The notes: generated by a model from the sequence alone, not told the origin. A stretch of 64,000 nt of DNA from Pseudomonadota bacterium (GCA_027620075.1 JAQCEY010000002.1:230358-294357), one strand, 5' to 3'; shown: positions 49,451-58,449, counted from the first letter of the stretch. Numbers and translations: made by a program.

Positions 49451-50185
49451 CTACGCCCTTTTTGTATCAATAACTACGATATTTATATACAGCCAAAAAA
49501 CTATAAACGATACGAAGTAAACTATATTTTTTAAACTCAGTGCACCTTTCAAAATATCATCAAAATTCTGTATAAAACTAAATGAACTGACGGTATCTAT
49601 AACAAACTGCGGTAAATTTAATGCACTGAAGAAATCCAGCACTATCGGAAACCCACTCACCGTAAACAAAAAACAGACCGTTATACTAATTACGAACGAC
49701 ACGACCTGATTTTGTGTCATAGCAGAAATGCAGGAACCTACTGCTAAAAAAGCCCCTCCCATAATAAAGCTGCCTATATAACTGATAATAATGATACCGT
49801 TATCGGGATCGCCAAGATAATTAACGGTCAGCCACATAGGGAAGGTCATAAATAATGCTATTCCTGCAAATATCCACGCCGCTATGAATTTACCTATTAC
49901 CGACTCAAAGGTAGATATCGGCAATGTAAGCAATATCTCAATCGTCCCCGACCTACGCTCTTCCGCCCACAACCTCATTGATATTGCAGGTATTAAAAAC
50001 AGATATAGCCATGGATGCCAATTAAAAAAACCTAACAGATTCGCCTGCTCGGCATCATAAAAACCACCCAGATAAAACGTGAACATACCCGACAGCATCA
50101 AGAATACTACTATAAAAACATAAGCTACGGGTGTTTCAAAATACCCCTTTAATTCTTTACATGATACGGCGATAATGTTTCGCAT
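49451..50185 (-). CDS. ABC-2 type exporter permease (GldF-like)
   Basis: A 244-residue integral membrane protein with six helices. ELKGYFETPVAYVFIVVFLM near the start and SMRLWAEERRSGTIEILLTLP are GldF-type hallmarks. It is 11 bases downstream of the ATPase gene and is followed by the GldG-like gene. In gliding bacteroidetes GldAFG is linked to motility, but in proteobacteria such exporters have other, unknown cargo. Confidence 0.9.
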   Translation of the reverse strand: MRNIIAVSCKELKGYFETPVAYVFIVVFLMLSGMFTFYLGGFYDAEQANLLGFFNWHPWLYLFLIPAISMRLWAEERRSGTIEILLTLPISTFESVIGKFIAAWIFAGIALFMTFPMWLTVNYLGDPDNGIIIISYIGSFIMGGAFLAVGSCISAMTQNQVVSFVISITVCFLFTVSGFPIVLDFFSALNLPQFVIDTVSSFSFIQNFDDILKGALSLKNIVYFVSFIVFWLYINIVVIDTKRA

Positions 50186-50196
50186 AATTTTCCCTG

Positions 50197-51138
50197 CTAC
50201 TTCTCCACACTTGATTTAGTAAAGTTCCTGAAGGAATCGTTCAGATTTCCGGGCATTTCATAGATAGTTTCAACCGGAGCCTCGGTTTTTCTCATAACGG
50301 AAGCCACGCTTGAAAGAATTTCCTTGCCTTTTTTGGGATACGCAATAACGGAGTTCTTGTTTTCAACATTAACCCTGTCAACATCTTTAATTTGCAATAT
50401 ATCATTTAGTATGCTGTCGGCAGGTGCTTTATATAACCTGACATAAACCGCATTATTAGCAGGATCTTTTTCCGTTAGTTCTTTCGGCTTACCGCTTGCC
50501 ACTATCTCACCCTCTGAAATAATGATAGCGTTTGTACATACGGCATCTACCTCTTCTAATATGTGGGTTGATATAACAATGGCTTTTTCTTTAGCCATCT
50601 GTAGTATCAATTGCCTTACATCATATTTCTGGTTGGGGTCAAGACCGTCTGTCGGCTCATCTAATATAAGAACCTTCGGATCGTGCAAAATAGCCTGAGC
50701 CAACGCCACCCTTCTTTTATATCCCTTTGACAGTGTTTCGATTGTTTTATAAAAAACATCACTTATGCCAAGCTTATCGACAACGAAATCCATACGCTCC
50801 TTTCGTTGATAATCACTCAATCCCCTTATTTTTGATATAAAATGCAGGAAGCTTGCGGGAGTCATATCGCCATAAATAGGCCCTCCTTCAGGTAGATACC
50901 CTATCTGCCTTTTAGCCTCTAGCGGATTTTCCAAAACATCGACACCGCCAACCTTCACATTGCCGGAAGTAGGATCAAGGTATCCTGTTATCATTCTCAT
51001 AGTAGTGGTTTTTCCGGCTCCGTTAGGCCCTAAGAATCCCAACACCTGCCCCTTTTCAACTGAAAATGAAACACCTTTTACAGCTTGAAAACCTGCAAAA
51101 TCCTTATGAAGATTTTTTACTGATACCAAAGATGACAT
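50197..51138 (-). CDS. ABC exporter ATP-binding protein (GldA-like)
   Basis: A 313-residue cytoplasmic ATPase. Walker A is GPNGAGKTTTMR near 35-46, the Q-loop is GYLPEGGPIYG, the signature is LSKGYKRRVALAQA near 136, and Walker B is VLILDEPTDGLDPNQ, with the switch His in STHILEEV. A C-terminal extension of about 90 residues matches GldA-type ATPases. First gene of the cluster that continues with the permease, GldG-like, DUF4340, queH, DUF454 and LON-domain genes. Confidence 0.92.
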   Translation of the reverse strand: MSSLVSVKNLHKDFAGFQAVKGVSFSVEKGQVLGFLGPNGAGKTTTMRMITGYLDPTSGNVKVGGVDVLENPLEAKRQIGYLPEGGPIYGDMTPASFLHFISKIRGLSDYQRKERMDFVVDKLGISDVFYKTIETLSKGYKRRVALAQAILHDPKVLILDEPTDGLDPNQKYDVRQLILQMAKEKAIVISTHILEEVDAVCTNAIIISEGEIVASGKPKELTEKDPANNAVYVRLYKAPADSILNDILQIKDVDRVNVENKNSVIAYPKKGKEILSSVASVMRKTEAPVETIYEMPGNLNDSFRNFTKSSVEK

Positions 51139-51270
51139 TGATGTTTTCCTCTTAAAAACAATGATTCATTAATAACAAATAAAATTAATGTTTTCCAGAT
51201 AAAAAGATATTAAAAATAGAATAACAAGGCATATATAAACACTATTGATTAACAGGCTAACATAGCAACT

Positions 51271-52374
51271 CTATTTAATCGACATAGTACCTTCAACTTC
51301 AAGACCGTATCCGTCCAGACCTATTATCGAATGTCGGGAATTAGTAATAAGCTTCATTTTTTTGACACCCAGATCAAGTAATATTTGCGCACCGATGCCA
51401 TAATCTCGCAAGACCTGATTATCTTTCTTTTTATCGCCTATCCTATTCTCTACGATTTGCGATACCATAGTTTTATTTGGCTCTCTTAACAGAACCAGAA
51501 CCCCACAACCTTCATTTGCTATGATTTTCATAGCTTTTTGCAGCTCACCGCTTTTGTCGTCAAACGTATCACCCAATACATCGGACAAAACATTCATGGC
51601 ATGCATACGCACGGGAACACTCTTCTCTTTACCGATGTCACCTTTTACAAGAACGATATGCTCCGCATATTCAACCGTATTTACATAGACATACATATCA
51701 AACTCACCGCCATACTTGCTGGTAAATTTTGTTTTTTGTTTACAACTGACAAGCTTATCATTACGCCTGCGATATTTTATAAGATCGGCTATTGTTGCAA
51801 CTTTAAGATTATGTTCTTTAGCAAACTCCATCAAATCCGGTAGCCTTGCCATAGTGCCGTCATCGTTCATTATCTCGCATATAACTCCGGCAGGCTTTAA
51901 ACCGGCAAGTACGGCAATATCAATCGCCGCCTCGGTATGCCCTGCACGGACTAGAACACCGCCTTCCCTAGCCTCTAGCGGAAAAACATGCCCCGGAGTA
52001 ACTATATCTTCCTTCGTTTTTTCCTCATCTATGGCAACAGCAATCGTACAAGCCCTGTCTGCGGCGGAAATACCCGTAGTCACACCTTCCCTTGCCTCTA
52101 TAGAAACCGTAAATGCCGTTTGATGGCGACAGCTATTATGCCTTGCCATAGGAGGCAGCCCTAAAGTTTCTATCCTGTTTTTTGTCAGCGTTAAGCAAAT
52201 TAACCCACGCCCGTACTTTGCCATGAAGTTAATAGCTTCCTTGTTAGCCATTTGTGCGGGAATTACAAGGTCGCCCTCATTTTCCCTGTCTTCATCATCA
52301 ACAAGGATAAACATCTTGCCTTGTTTGGCATCTTCAATAATATCCTCAATAGGGGACAGAAATTTTTTAGGCAT
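51271..52374 (-). CDS. ribB: 3,4-dihydroxy-2-butanone 4-phosphate synthase with degenerate GTP cyclohydrolase II domain
   Basis: The N-terminal 200 residues are RibB, which turns ribulose 5-phosphate into dihydroxybutanone phosphate for riboflavin. Motifs are [11 protein letters not shown] near 27-37, [41 protein letters not shown], and [13 protein letters not shown]. The C-terminal 160 residues resemble RibA ([16 protein letters not shown]), but the zinc motif GDVFGSxRCDCG is replaced by [13 protein letters not shown], so the zinc Cys are lost. This matches RibBX-type proteins in other proteobacteria. A true GTP cyclohydrolase must be elsewhere. It starts two bases after ribE. Confidence 0.9.
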   Translation of the reverse strand: MPKKFLSPIEDIIEDAKQGKMFILVDDEDRENEGDLVIPAQMANKEAINFMAKYGRGLICLTLTKNRIETLGLPPMARHNSCRHQTAFTVSIEAREGVTTGISAADRACTIAVAIDEEKTKEDIVTPGHVFPLEAREGGVLVRAGHTEAAIDIAVLAGLKPAGVICEIMNDDGTMARLPDLMEFAKEHNLKVATIADLIKYRRRNDKLVSCKQKTKFTSKYGGEFDMYVYVNTVEYAEHIVLVKGDIGKEKSVPVRMHAMNVLSDVLGDTFDDKSGELQKAMKIIANEGCGVLVLLREPNKTMVSQIVENRIGDKKKDNQVLRDYGIGAQILLDLGVKKMKLITNSRHSIIGLDGYGLEVEGTMSIK

Positions 52375-52376
52375 AT

Positions 52377-52970
52377 CTATATATTCTTTTGTTCATTTAA
52401 CCTTGCTACATAGCGGGCTAAAGTATCTATTTCAAGATTAATCTTTTGCCCTGCTTTAAAGCTATTAAAATTTGTAAACTCCCACGTATGCGGAATTATA
52501 TTAATATAAAATTTATTATCATCAACCTTATTAACGGTTAAAGATACCCCGTTGAGCGTCACAGAACCTTTTGAAGCTATAAAATATTTTAACTCCCGTG
52601 GTGCTTTTAGCACTATTTCATGCGAATCATTAACCTTTTTTATACTTATTATTTCAGCCAATCCGTCAACATGCCCCGATACTATATGACCGCCAAGCTC
52701 ATCACCTACTTTTAAAGCTCTTTCAAGATTTACTTTATCGCCCTCTTTCCAATCGGCAATATCGGTACAGGACACGGTCTCATCAGATATTTCCACACAA
52801 TAAGTATCGTTTTTTTTAGATATTACGGTAAGGCATACGCCGTTATGTGCAATAGACGCACCGATATCTATAGAATCAATATTATATGAAGTTTTAATAC
52901 GGGCAAGTAGTTCACCTTTTTTATCAAGTGAAACTATACTACCTATATCTGTTATTATTCCGGTAAACAT
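52377..52970 (-). CDS. ribE: Riboflavin synthase alpha subunit
   Basis: This enzyme dismutates two lumazines into riboflavin. The 197-residue protein has the expected internal duplication: the N half starts MFTGIITDIGSI with NGVCLTV, and the C half has NGVSLTVNKV. SGHVDGLAEI links them. I chose ATG 52970 because MFTGII is the invariant start; an ATG at 53033 would add 21 odd residues. It is followed by the ribB-type gene after two bases, so riboflavin genes are coupled here. No FMN riboswitch was seen upstream. Confidence 0.95.
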   Translation of the reverse strand: MFTGIITDIGSIVSLDKKGELLARIKTSYNIDSIDIGASIAHNGVCLTVISKKNDTYCVEISDETVSCTDIADWKEGDKVNLERALKVGDELGGHIVSGHVDGLAEIISIKKVNDSHEIVLKAPRELKYFIASKGSVTLNGVSLTVNKVDDNKFYINIIPHTWEFTNFNSFKAGQKINLEIDTLARYVARLNEQKNI

Positions 52971-53013
52971 TATTTTTCCGACTAGTTTGTAAATTGTCGG
53001 AAATAATATACAA

Positions 53014-53796
53014 CTAATCCCAATCGTATGCAAACATCATCTGACAACCTTTTGCATCTTTAAATGCTGCATTGGCACTTTGATAAACCGAAGCTGTACC
53101 GGTTCCCGTATAACAAGGGGTTTTAGTGTCATAATTAGATCCGTCCCAACTTGCACCTGCCGATACAAACCCGAAATCAGGCAAGCCGTCATCCATTTTT
53201 TCATCTATGCCTTTTGCCTCAATTGGTGTAATAGCTCCCGCCCTGTATCTGTTATCCGAATGTATAGAAAAAATCCCTACGTGATTATTAAAGTCAGCCG
53301 TCACCGTATCATCATCGGAAGCACTGCAACATCTGACATATAATAAAACCTCATCTACAGAGGTACTGGGAACATTACCGGCAACAGCGGCAGTAGCTTC
53401 AACAAAACCGGTTCCCCAAACTCCGTTTAAATTCACGCTTAAAGTTATCATATCCGCAAGTGCAAGCTGCTTTACCGCCTGAAAAGGCTCATCACTTGTT
53501 GTTAAGCCCGTACCGTCCAAGAAATCCGTATCTATCACCCCGTCATTATCACCGTTGGCAGATTCTACCGCCCCCCAATAATCTTCAGCATCGGAAATAT
53601 CTCCCGGCAAACCGTCATATCTTAGTTCAAACTGCTTTATAGCCGCTTTATACTCATTAACATTTACTATCAAAGCTTTCAGTTCCGATGACTCGATTAA
53701 GTGCTTTCCTGCCAAGGTTCCGGCTACCAGCAAAGATATTATAACCAGAACTATTGAAAGCTCAACTAACGTAAAACCTTTTGAATATCTTCGCAT
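53014..53796 (-). CDS. Type IV pilin-like protein (prepilin N-terminal motif)
   Basis: A 260-residue protein with a class III signal: a short basic leader (RRYSKG), prepilin peptidase cleavage at G-F, then FTLVELSIVLVIISLLVAG with Glu at +5. The helix continues as a coiled coil. The C-terminal domain begins with LRYDGLPGDISDAEDYWGA, a pattern common in Asp/Gly-rich pseudopilins. Cysteines include a pair (RCC) and two near the end (TPCYTG, GCQMMF). It could be a pilin or a type II secretion minor pseudopilin. No other pilus genes are nearby. Confidence 0.85.
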   Translation of the reverse strand: MRRYSKGFTLVELSIVLVIISLLVAGTLAGKHLIESSELKALIVNVNEYKAAIKQFELRYDGLPGDISDAEDYWGAVESANGDNDGVIDTDFLDGTGLTTSDEPFQAVKQLALADMITLSVNLNGVWGTGFVEATAAVAGNVPSTSVDEVLLYVRCCSASDDDTVTADFNNHVGIFSIHSDNRYRAGAITPIEAKGIDEKMDDGLPDFGFVSAGASWDGSNYDTKTPCYTGTGTASVYQSANAAFKDAKGCQMMFAYDWD

Positions 53797-53825
53797 AATT
53801 ATCCCCCCGATATTGTAACCGCCAA

Positions 53826-53840
53826 ATACTATTATAGTAT
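53826..53840. promoter_or_regulatory. AT-rich palindrome in a divergent promoter region
   Basis: ATACTAT-T-ATAGTAT is a perfect 7-base inverted repeat with a one-base centre. It lies between the pilin-like gene and the oppositely directed 214-residue unknown gene. It may be an operator or simply a -10-rich region. Confidence 0.35.
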
Positions 53841-53954
53841 ATATAACTTATAAAGTGAAATTTCATAGAACAATCTCAAAAAAAATCTTTACATATGCTT
53901 ATTATTTTTTTATTTATCTACAAATCTAGTTAATTAAAATAAAGGACATGTGGA

Positions 53955-54599
53955 ATGGCAGTTGATATGATAGATTTTTTTAATAACTCTTATAAGAATA
54001 TTACAAAACATCACACTCAAATGGTTGAGGACGATAGAAAAAGCAGGTTATTACAAGGAATGCAGCTTACCGCCCGGACTTATTATTCCAATACCGCAGC
54101 AGAATTAAGCAGTAAAAATTTTAAGAATTTAAGCGAACAATTAGATACGGCTCACGAATTAAATATTGATTCCGGCAAAGTTTATGAAGCTTTATTCTCT
54201 AATTCATTTCCAAGTGAACTCCCGTCATCTTCATCAGGGCAAAATTCCGAGATAACTCGTATGCGTGAGGATCTTGATAAAAGCCGTCTTAAAAAAGCCG
54301 ACAGCATTAAAGATGAAGCGAAAGAGTTATTAGATAATTTTTTAAATTCGAAAGAAGACACTAAGGAATATGATAATTCTAAAAGGGATTTACTCAGGGG
54401 AGTTAAACAACTAAGACAAAATTATCCTATCGGTCTTCGAATATCAAATTCGGGTATCTCATTAGAACAAGGCTCACCTGTAAGTAATGAAAAAAAGTTT
54501 GCAGACATGTTTGAAAGCAAGAAAACTTCAACACATGCCAAAAAAGTAACTTTTGCGGAAGAGCCTACAACAGTTTACAATATAGGGTTCGCCCGTTGA
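53955..54599 (+). CDS. Unknown soluble protein, possible effector
   Basis: A 214-residue hydrophilic protein with no signal peptide or membrane helix. Residues 1-75 are helical and charged, and 80-100 form a Ser/Pro linker (PSELPSSSSG). Residues 100-155 are a charged helix, and a short end follows. Near the C-terminus, residues 196-200 read KKVTF followed by AEEP, which fits the RVxF docking pattern for eukaryotic protein phosphatase 1. Not recognised as any family. The AAAGGA upstream and the isolated plus-strand position support a real gene. An effector role is only a hypothesis. Confidence 0.7.
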   Translation: MAVDMIDFFNNSYKNITKHHTQMVEDDRKSRLLQGMQLTARTYYSNTAAELSSKNFKNLSEQLDTAHELNIDSGKVYEALFSNSFPSELPSSSSGQNSEITRMREDLDKSRLKKADSIKDEAKELLDNFLNSKEDTKEYDNSKRDLLRGVKQLRQNYPIGLRISNSGISLEQGSPVSNEKKFADMFESKKTSTHAKKVTFAEEPTTVYNIGFAR

Positions 54600-54608
54600 T
54601 TTTAATAT

Positions 54609-55364
54609 TTAAGGTTTCCGTGTAAAAACCGGTTCGGCATCTTTTGACAATGATTTATTGTAAGCATAACCTTCATAGTTAAATTTTATAAGGTCATCGG
54701 CGTTTGTTATTTGGTTCTCGATTATGTAACGTGCCATAAGCCCCCTCGCCTTTTTGGCGTAGACCATAATCATTTTATACTGACCGTTTTTATAGTCCTT
54801 AAATGCAGGGCTTATAATTTTAGCTTTTAGAAGTTTAGGCTTTACCGACTTGAAATATTCGTTAGATGCAAGGTTAACTATAAGCTCATTTTCACATTCA
54901 TTAATTTTTTCAGTGATTTTATTACCCCAAAATTCGTATAGGTTCTTACCCTTGTTATTCCGTAACTTCGTCCCCATTTCCAGACGATATGGCTGCATCA
55001 GGTCAAGCGGTCTTAAAAAGCCGTATAATCCCGATAATATCCGCAAGTGCTTTTGGGCGAATTTTACATTTTGGTTATCTAATTTTTCAAATTCCAACCC
55101 GTCATATACATCGCCTTTAAAAGCATATGCCGCCTGTTTTGCGTTATCTTTTGTAAAAGGAGTAGTAAATTCTTTGTACCGTAGGTGGTTGAGTTCGGTT
55201 AATTTGTGACTCAGGCTCATTAAAGAGCTTATTTCTTCTTTTGATAATCCTCGTAATGTCTTTATAAGCTCACAGGAATTTTCTATAAAATCCGGAGTTG
55301 TATATTCACCTTTTACAGCCGTTGCAAAATCCATTGATTTGGAGGGTGATAATAAAACGAGCAT
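54609..55364 (-). CDS. yaaA: Peroxide stress protein YaaA
   Basis: YaaA lowers free intracellular iron under peroxide stress and binds DNA in E. coli. The 251-residue product has the family patterns LLSPSKSMDF (5-14), YKEFTTPFT, LSGLYGFLRPLDLMQPYRLEMG, LYEFWG and VYAKKARGLMARY. It overlaps the preceding membrane-protein gene by one base (TAATG) and is convergent with the unknown gene at 53955. Confidence 0.95.
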   Translation of the reverse strand: MLVLLSPSKSMDFATAVKGEYTTPDFIENSCELIKTLRGLSKEEISSLMSLSHKLTELNHLRYKEFTTPFTKDNAKQAAYAFKGDVYDGLEFEKLDNQNVKFAQKHLRILSGLYGFLRPLDLMQPYRLEMGTKLRNNKGKNLYEFWGNKITEKINECENELIVNLASNEYFKSVKPKLLKAKIISPAFKDYKNGQYKMIMVYAKKARGLMARYIIENQITNADDLIKFNYEGYAYNKSLSKDAEPVFTRKP

Positions 55365-55642
55365 TATTTTTTCCGCTTTTTCGTATGTTCGATAATTTCG
55401 TAATCAACATCAATAAAGTCGTCAATGTCACGGGATTTATCGCTATTATTTCGGGCTTTATTCATTTTGTACGTATTCCAAACACGCAAGATGGGTATTG
55501 CTATTATGAGTAGCGTTATTACCCCTATAGCCACTATAAACCCAAAGGTCAAAAAAGCCAGAACAGCCACGCCTACCAATACAAATTTTAAATTGGATTT
55601 AATTTGTTCGATTATAATTGCTTTTTTCTGACTAAAAGCCAT
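55364..55642 (-). CDS. Small membrane protein
   Basis: A 92-residue protein. I chose ATG 55642, which has AAAGGA upstream and overlaps the amidohydrolase end by 11 bases; a longer in-frame start at 55702 gives a poor N-terminus. It has one long hydrophobic stretch, probably a two-helix hairpin (about 18-52), and a polar C-terminal tail with DDFIDVDYEIIEHTKK. Not recognised. It sits between the amidohydrolase and yaaA in one tight group. Confidence 0.7.
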   Translation of the reverse strand: MAFSQKKAIIIEQIKSNLKFVLVGVAVLAFLTFGFIVAIGVITLLIIAIPILRVWNTYKMNKARNNSDKSRDIDDFIDVDYEIIEHTKKRKK

Positions 55643-56474
55643 ATATTTCCTTTGCGTTGCCGTATAAAACCTTCTGTTTTTCCGAATCATTAGTGCAAGC
55701 ATATTCGGATATTTCTTTTATAAAAGATAATACGTTATTATAATTCATAAACTCGCAATATTTTTTCCCTGCATATTCAGGCGTTGATTCGAGTACCGGA
55801 CCTGCAAACGGAGCATCGCTCGCACCTAGTATTAACTTATCATGCCCGACCGATTCTACGATTTGCCTTATAATCGGCTTTACCTTATCTGCGTCAATAC
55901 TGGTTCTGTAACCCGGACCTTTGAAGTATATATTGTTACGTAACTTTGATATTTCAAGTAGCCGCCTGAAATTGATATCGTCCTCGCCAAGCTTAGGCAA
56001 GCCCAGATGGTCGATAAGTATAGTGATTCCCTTGGGGATTTGTTTAATAAGTTCAACTATATATCCGCATGTTCCGAATATCAGGACATGCTTTCCCTCT
56101 GCTTCGATTATTTTTAAAAAACTTTGCCATTGTTCGCTCGAAATATCAGGCGTGGAATCTTTTGCGTAAAGCCTTATTCCCTTTACATCATCTCTTTTTA
56201 TCCATTTTAATGTATTTTCATTATTCAAATCACCCTTTATTACACCTGCGGCTTTTTTGCCGTTCTTTTTCAGTTCGTCCAATGCACTGATTACATGTTG
56301 CGAGTTTTTTGACATACTAAAATCTACAACAACAACAGATTCGGGGGAATTGCCTTTTAACTCATTGAAATAAATCTCCGGAGTGTTCAATGAATTTTGC
56401 GGCTGTAATGTAGGTATTCCGTCATTGTTATCATTTTGTGCAAATAGATGAACATGTGTATCTATCCAGTTCAT
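55632..56474 (-). CDS. Amidohydrolase family (TIM-barrel metal-dependent hydrolase)
   Basis: A 280-residue protein of the amidohydrolase_2 type. The metal motif HxH is in WIDTHVHLF (6-8), and a second His in ILIDHLGLPK near 155 is typical. The C-terminal Asp that usually sits in GSDWP is in LGASDAPFAG near 220. The family includes 2-pyrone-4,6-dicarboxylate lactonase and related hydrolases; the substrate is unknown. GGAGG lies well placed before the start. It is first of three overlapping minus-strand genes ending in yaaA. Confidence 0.85.
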   Translation of the reverse strand: MNWIDTHVHLFAQNDNNDGIPTLQPQNSLNTPEIYFNELKGNSPESVVVVDFSMSKNSQHVISALDELKKNGKKAAGVIKGDLNNENTLKWIKRDDVKGIRLYAKDSTPDISSEQWQSFLKIIEAEGKHVLIFGTCGYIVELIKQIPKGITILIDHLGLPKLGEDDINFRRLLEISKLRNNIYFKGPGYRTSIDADKVKPIIRQIVESVGHDKLILGASDAPFAGPVLESTPEYAGKKYCEFMNYNNVLSFIKEISEYACTNDSEKQKVLYGNAKEIYGF

Positions 56475-56648
56475 GAAAAATCCTCCGTTTATTAAAAAAT
56501 TAGTTATATTTTTTTATCATATTAAAAATATTTTATACATGTTTTTTCCATGAAAAGCATCATTTTACAACCTAAACTAGATTGAAAATGGCAAAAAAAC
56601 CTACAAAAAGCTGTTGCGTTGCACAACAACATGTTCTTGCCTAGTGTT

Positions 56649-56665
56649 TATATACAAAGTATATA
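56649..56665. promoter_or_regulatory. Short palindrome upstream of the KamA-family gene
   Basis: TATATAC-AAA-GTATATA lies in the 249-base divergent region, about 60 bases before the radical SAM start. It may be an operator or part of a promoter. The rest of that region is AT-rich with no gene that I can support. Confidence 0.3.
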
Positions 56666-56723
56666 CTGCCATTGATAGTAAACTAAAGATATTTTTGCAA
56701 CTTATTACAGGAAATAAAAAGTT

Positions 56724-58226
56724 ATGGTATCTGAAAAAAAGAAACGTGTAGCAGGAACTCGCCCGAAGAAGAAGAGAGAGATAAGGGCAGGTCTATCGAA
56801 TGTTATAGGTTCTATTAAAGAAAGCCGTTTTAACAGGTATATTTCGCACGGAATGTATCAGAACCAGAAAAATAAATTTTATTCCGCCGATGAGATAACA
56901 GAATTAAAAAATGCAGGCGTAGAAGACAGATTACCTCCACGTGCTACGGCATGGTATATGGATTTAGCGTCCAGAAGCCCGTCTATACGTAATTTAATAA
57001 AGGCACGCCCTGAAGAAACTAAAGATCTTTCAGGTGAAAGCGATCCTTCAAATCAGTTAAAATACAGCCCTGTACCCGGACTTCTTCACAAATATGAATT
57101 AGTGCTTTTGTATGTTGTCAGGGCATGTAGTTCATGGTGTAGATATTGCTACCGTTCTGACTTTTTAGTCGGTAGGACTGAAAAAGATATCGGCTCAATT
57201 CAAGAAATTACCGATTACATTAAGGGGCATAACGCAAAAGCAAAAGAACATAACAAGCCTGATGTTCCTTTGAAGGACAGGATTATACCTATCAGGGAAG
57301 CTTTATTATCGGGTGGTGACCCTATGGTGCTGTCTAACAAGAATCTTTTTGACTATATGCATGGTCTTGCTAATGCCGGTGTGCGTATGATTCGTATCGG
57401 TACTAAAGAGCTGGCGTTTTTCCCTCAGCGTTTTGACGAGAACTTCTTTGACATGATTGATTTGTTCCATGAGTTACACCCGCGTGTCGGGCTTGCCTTC
57501 ATGGTACATTTTACACACCCTGACGAGTTATTGGAACTAGATGAGAACGGAAACCATATTGAAGATGACGAGGGTAATTTTAAGCGTATTGAGGTAACTG
57601 AAAAAGCGATTAAGAACTTACGCAGCCGTTATTTCATTACACTTGAGAACCAGACTCCTATTATCGATAGCGTCAATGATGATGCCGAAACTTTAAATCT
57701 CCTTCAAAAGCAGTTGAAACGTATCGGTATTAATAACCACTATTACTTCCAATGCCGTGAGATTGAAGGGCATAAGGCTTTTGCCGTTCCGGTTGAAAAG
57801 TCGTGGAAAATACACAGCATGTCACAAATGGGATTGTCAGGGATTGAGAAATCACGCTTTGCGATGTCCACCGAAACCGGCAAGATGGAGGTTGTGTCAG
57901 TTATTGATAAGCCTGATTTTAAAGCGTTAGGAATAGAGCTTCCTGAAGTTGTGAAGGCTTTTGTTGATGAGTTGATAGGCGATGGTCTTGTTGTATTTAA
58001 AATGCACCGTACTCCGTATTTTGATATGCAGGGTGACTTGGTAATAGCAAAAAGAAATCCTAATGCATTATGGATTTCCGGCTATGAGGACAGAATTATC
58101 TATGACGGGCGCAAAAAAGGCGATGAAAAATATTCTCCACTTGCGAAGATATTAAAGCCGTTTATTGAAGCTAATGAAGAAAAATTACCTGAAATTTTAG
58201 AGAAAGTCGCCGCTGCTGCTTTTTAA
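56724..58226 (+). CDS. KamA-family radical SAM protein (lysine 2,3-aminomutase-like)
   Basis: A 500-residue radical SAM protein of the KamA family, whose members are PLP-dependent aminomutases. The iron-sulfur motif CSSWCRYCYR (CxxxCxxC) lies near 137-146, and LSGGDPMVLSN near 195 is the conserved SAM-binding element. The usual PLP-Lys motif PGGGGK is reduced to STETGKMEVV near 383-392, with one Lys kept. The N-terminus is strongly basic (KKKRVAGTRPKKKRE). Substrate unknown; a lysine 2,3-aminomutase or a relative acting on another amino acid is possible. It is transcribed alone toward a repeat-rich gap. Confidence 0.85.
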   Translation: MVSEKKKRVAGTRPKKKREIRAGLSNVIGSIKESRFNRYISHGMYQNQKNKFYSADEITELKNAGVEDRLPPRATAWYMDLASRSPSIRNLIKARPEETKDLSGESDPSNQLKYSPVPGLLHKYELVLLYVVRACSSWCRYCYRSDFLVGRTEKDIGSIQEITDYIKGHNAKAKEHNKPDVPLKDRIIPIREALLSGGDPMVLSNKNLFDYMHGLANAGVRMIRIGTKELAFFPQRFDENFFDMIDLFHELHPRVGLAFMVHFTHPDELLELDENGNHIEDDEGNFKRIEVTEKAIKNLRSRYFITLENQTPIIDSVNDDAETLNLLQKQLKRIGINNHYYFQCREIEGHKAFAVPVEKSWKIHSMSQMGLSGIEKSRFAMSTETGKMEVVSVIDKPDFKALGIELPEVVKAFVDELIGDGLVVFKMHRTPYFDMQGDLVIAKRNPNALWISGYEDRIIYDGRKKGDEKYSPLAKILKPFIEANEEKLPEILEKVAAAAF

Positions 58227-58274
58227 TTAATCTTCTTGCAAATATAATTTTGATGCCCATATATAAATAAGGCA

Positions 58275-58315
58275 ATACTTGCTACCCTCTCCCCTTGGGA
58301 GAGGGTAGCAAGTAT
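58275..58315. repeat. 19-bp perfect inverted repeat (hairpin)
   Basis: Two 19-base arms (58275-58293 and 58297-58315, arm ATACTTGCTACCCTCTCCC) surround a three-base loop CTT. It is not followed by a T-tract, so it is a palindromic repeat rather than a canonical terminator. The CCCTCTCCC...GGGAGAGGG core recurs near 63.3 and 63.5 kb. Confidence 0.9.
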
Positions 58316-58369
58316 GGCGACTAAATTATTTTCTAGTGAAAAGAAAACGATGAAACTTTTGTTATGTTA

Positions 58370-58449
58370 TTTGTCACCCAGTCGTATGACGGGGTCTGGA
58401 AATGCTTGCAAAACCGCACCGGACCCCGTTATAAAAACGGGGTGACAAA
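58370..58449. repeat. 80-bp palindromic element
   Basis: Outer arms TTTGTCACCC and GGGTGACAAA are perfect. Inner arms ACGGGGTCTGG and CCGGACCCCGT pair with one mismatch. It probably belongs to a dispersed intergenic palindrome family. Confidence 0.85.

Noticed and set aside
52971..53013. FMN riboswitch upstream of ribE
   Set aside because: The gap is only 43 bases and lacks the conserved RFN core.
56588..56644. An 18-residue open frame (MAKKPTKSCCVAQQHVLA) before the KamA-family gene
   Set aside because: Very short, no clear ribosome site; two adjacent Cys do not make a convincing leader peptide.
58414..58440. CTTGCAAA followed by CCCCGTTAT upstream of clpB as a heat-shock promoter
   Set aside because: The spacing is not ideal and both halves lie inside an 80-bp palindromic element, so chance cannot be excluded.
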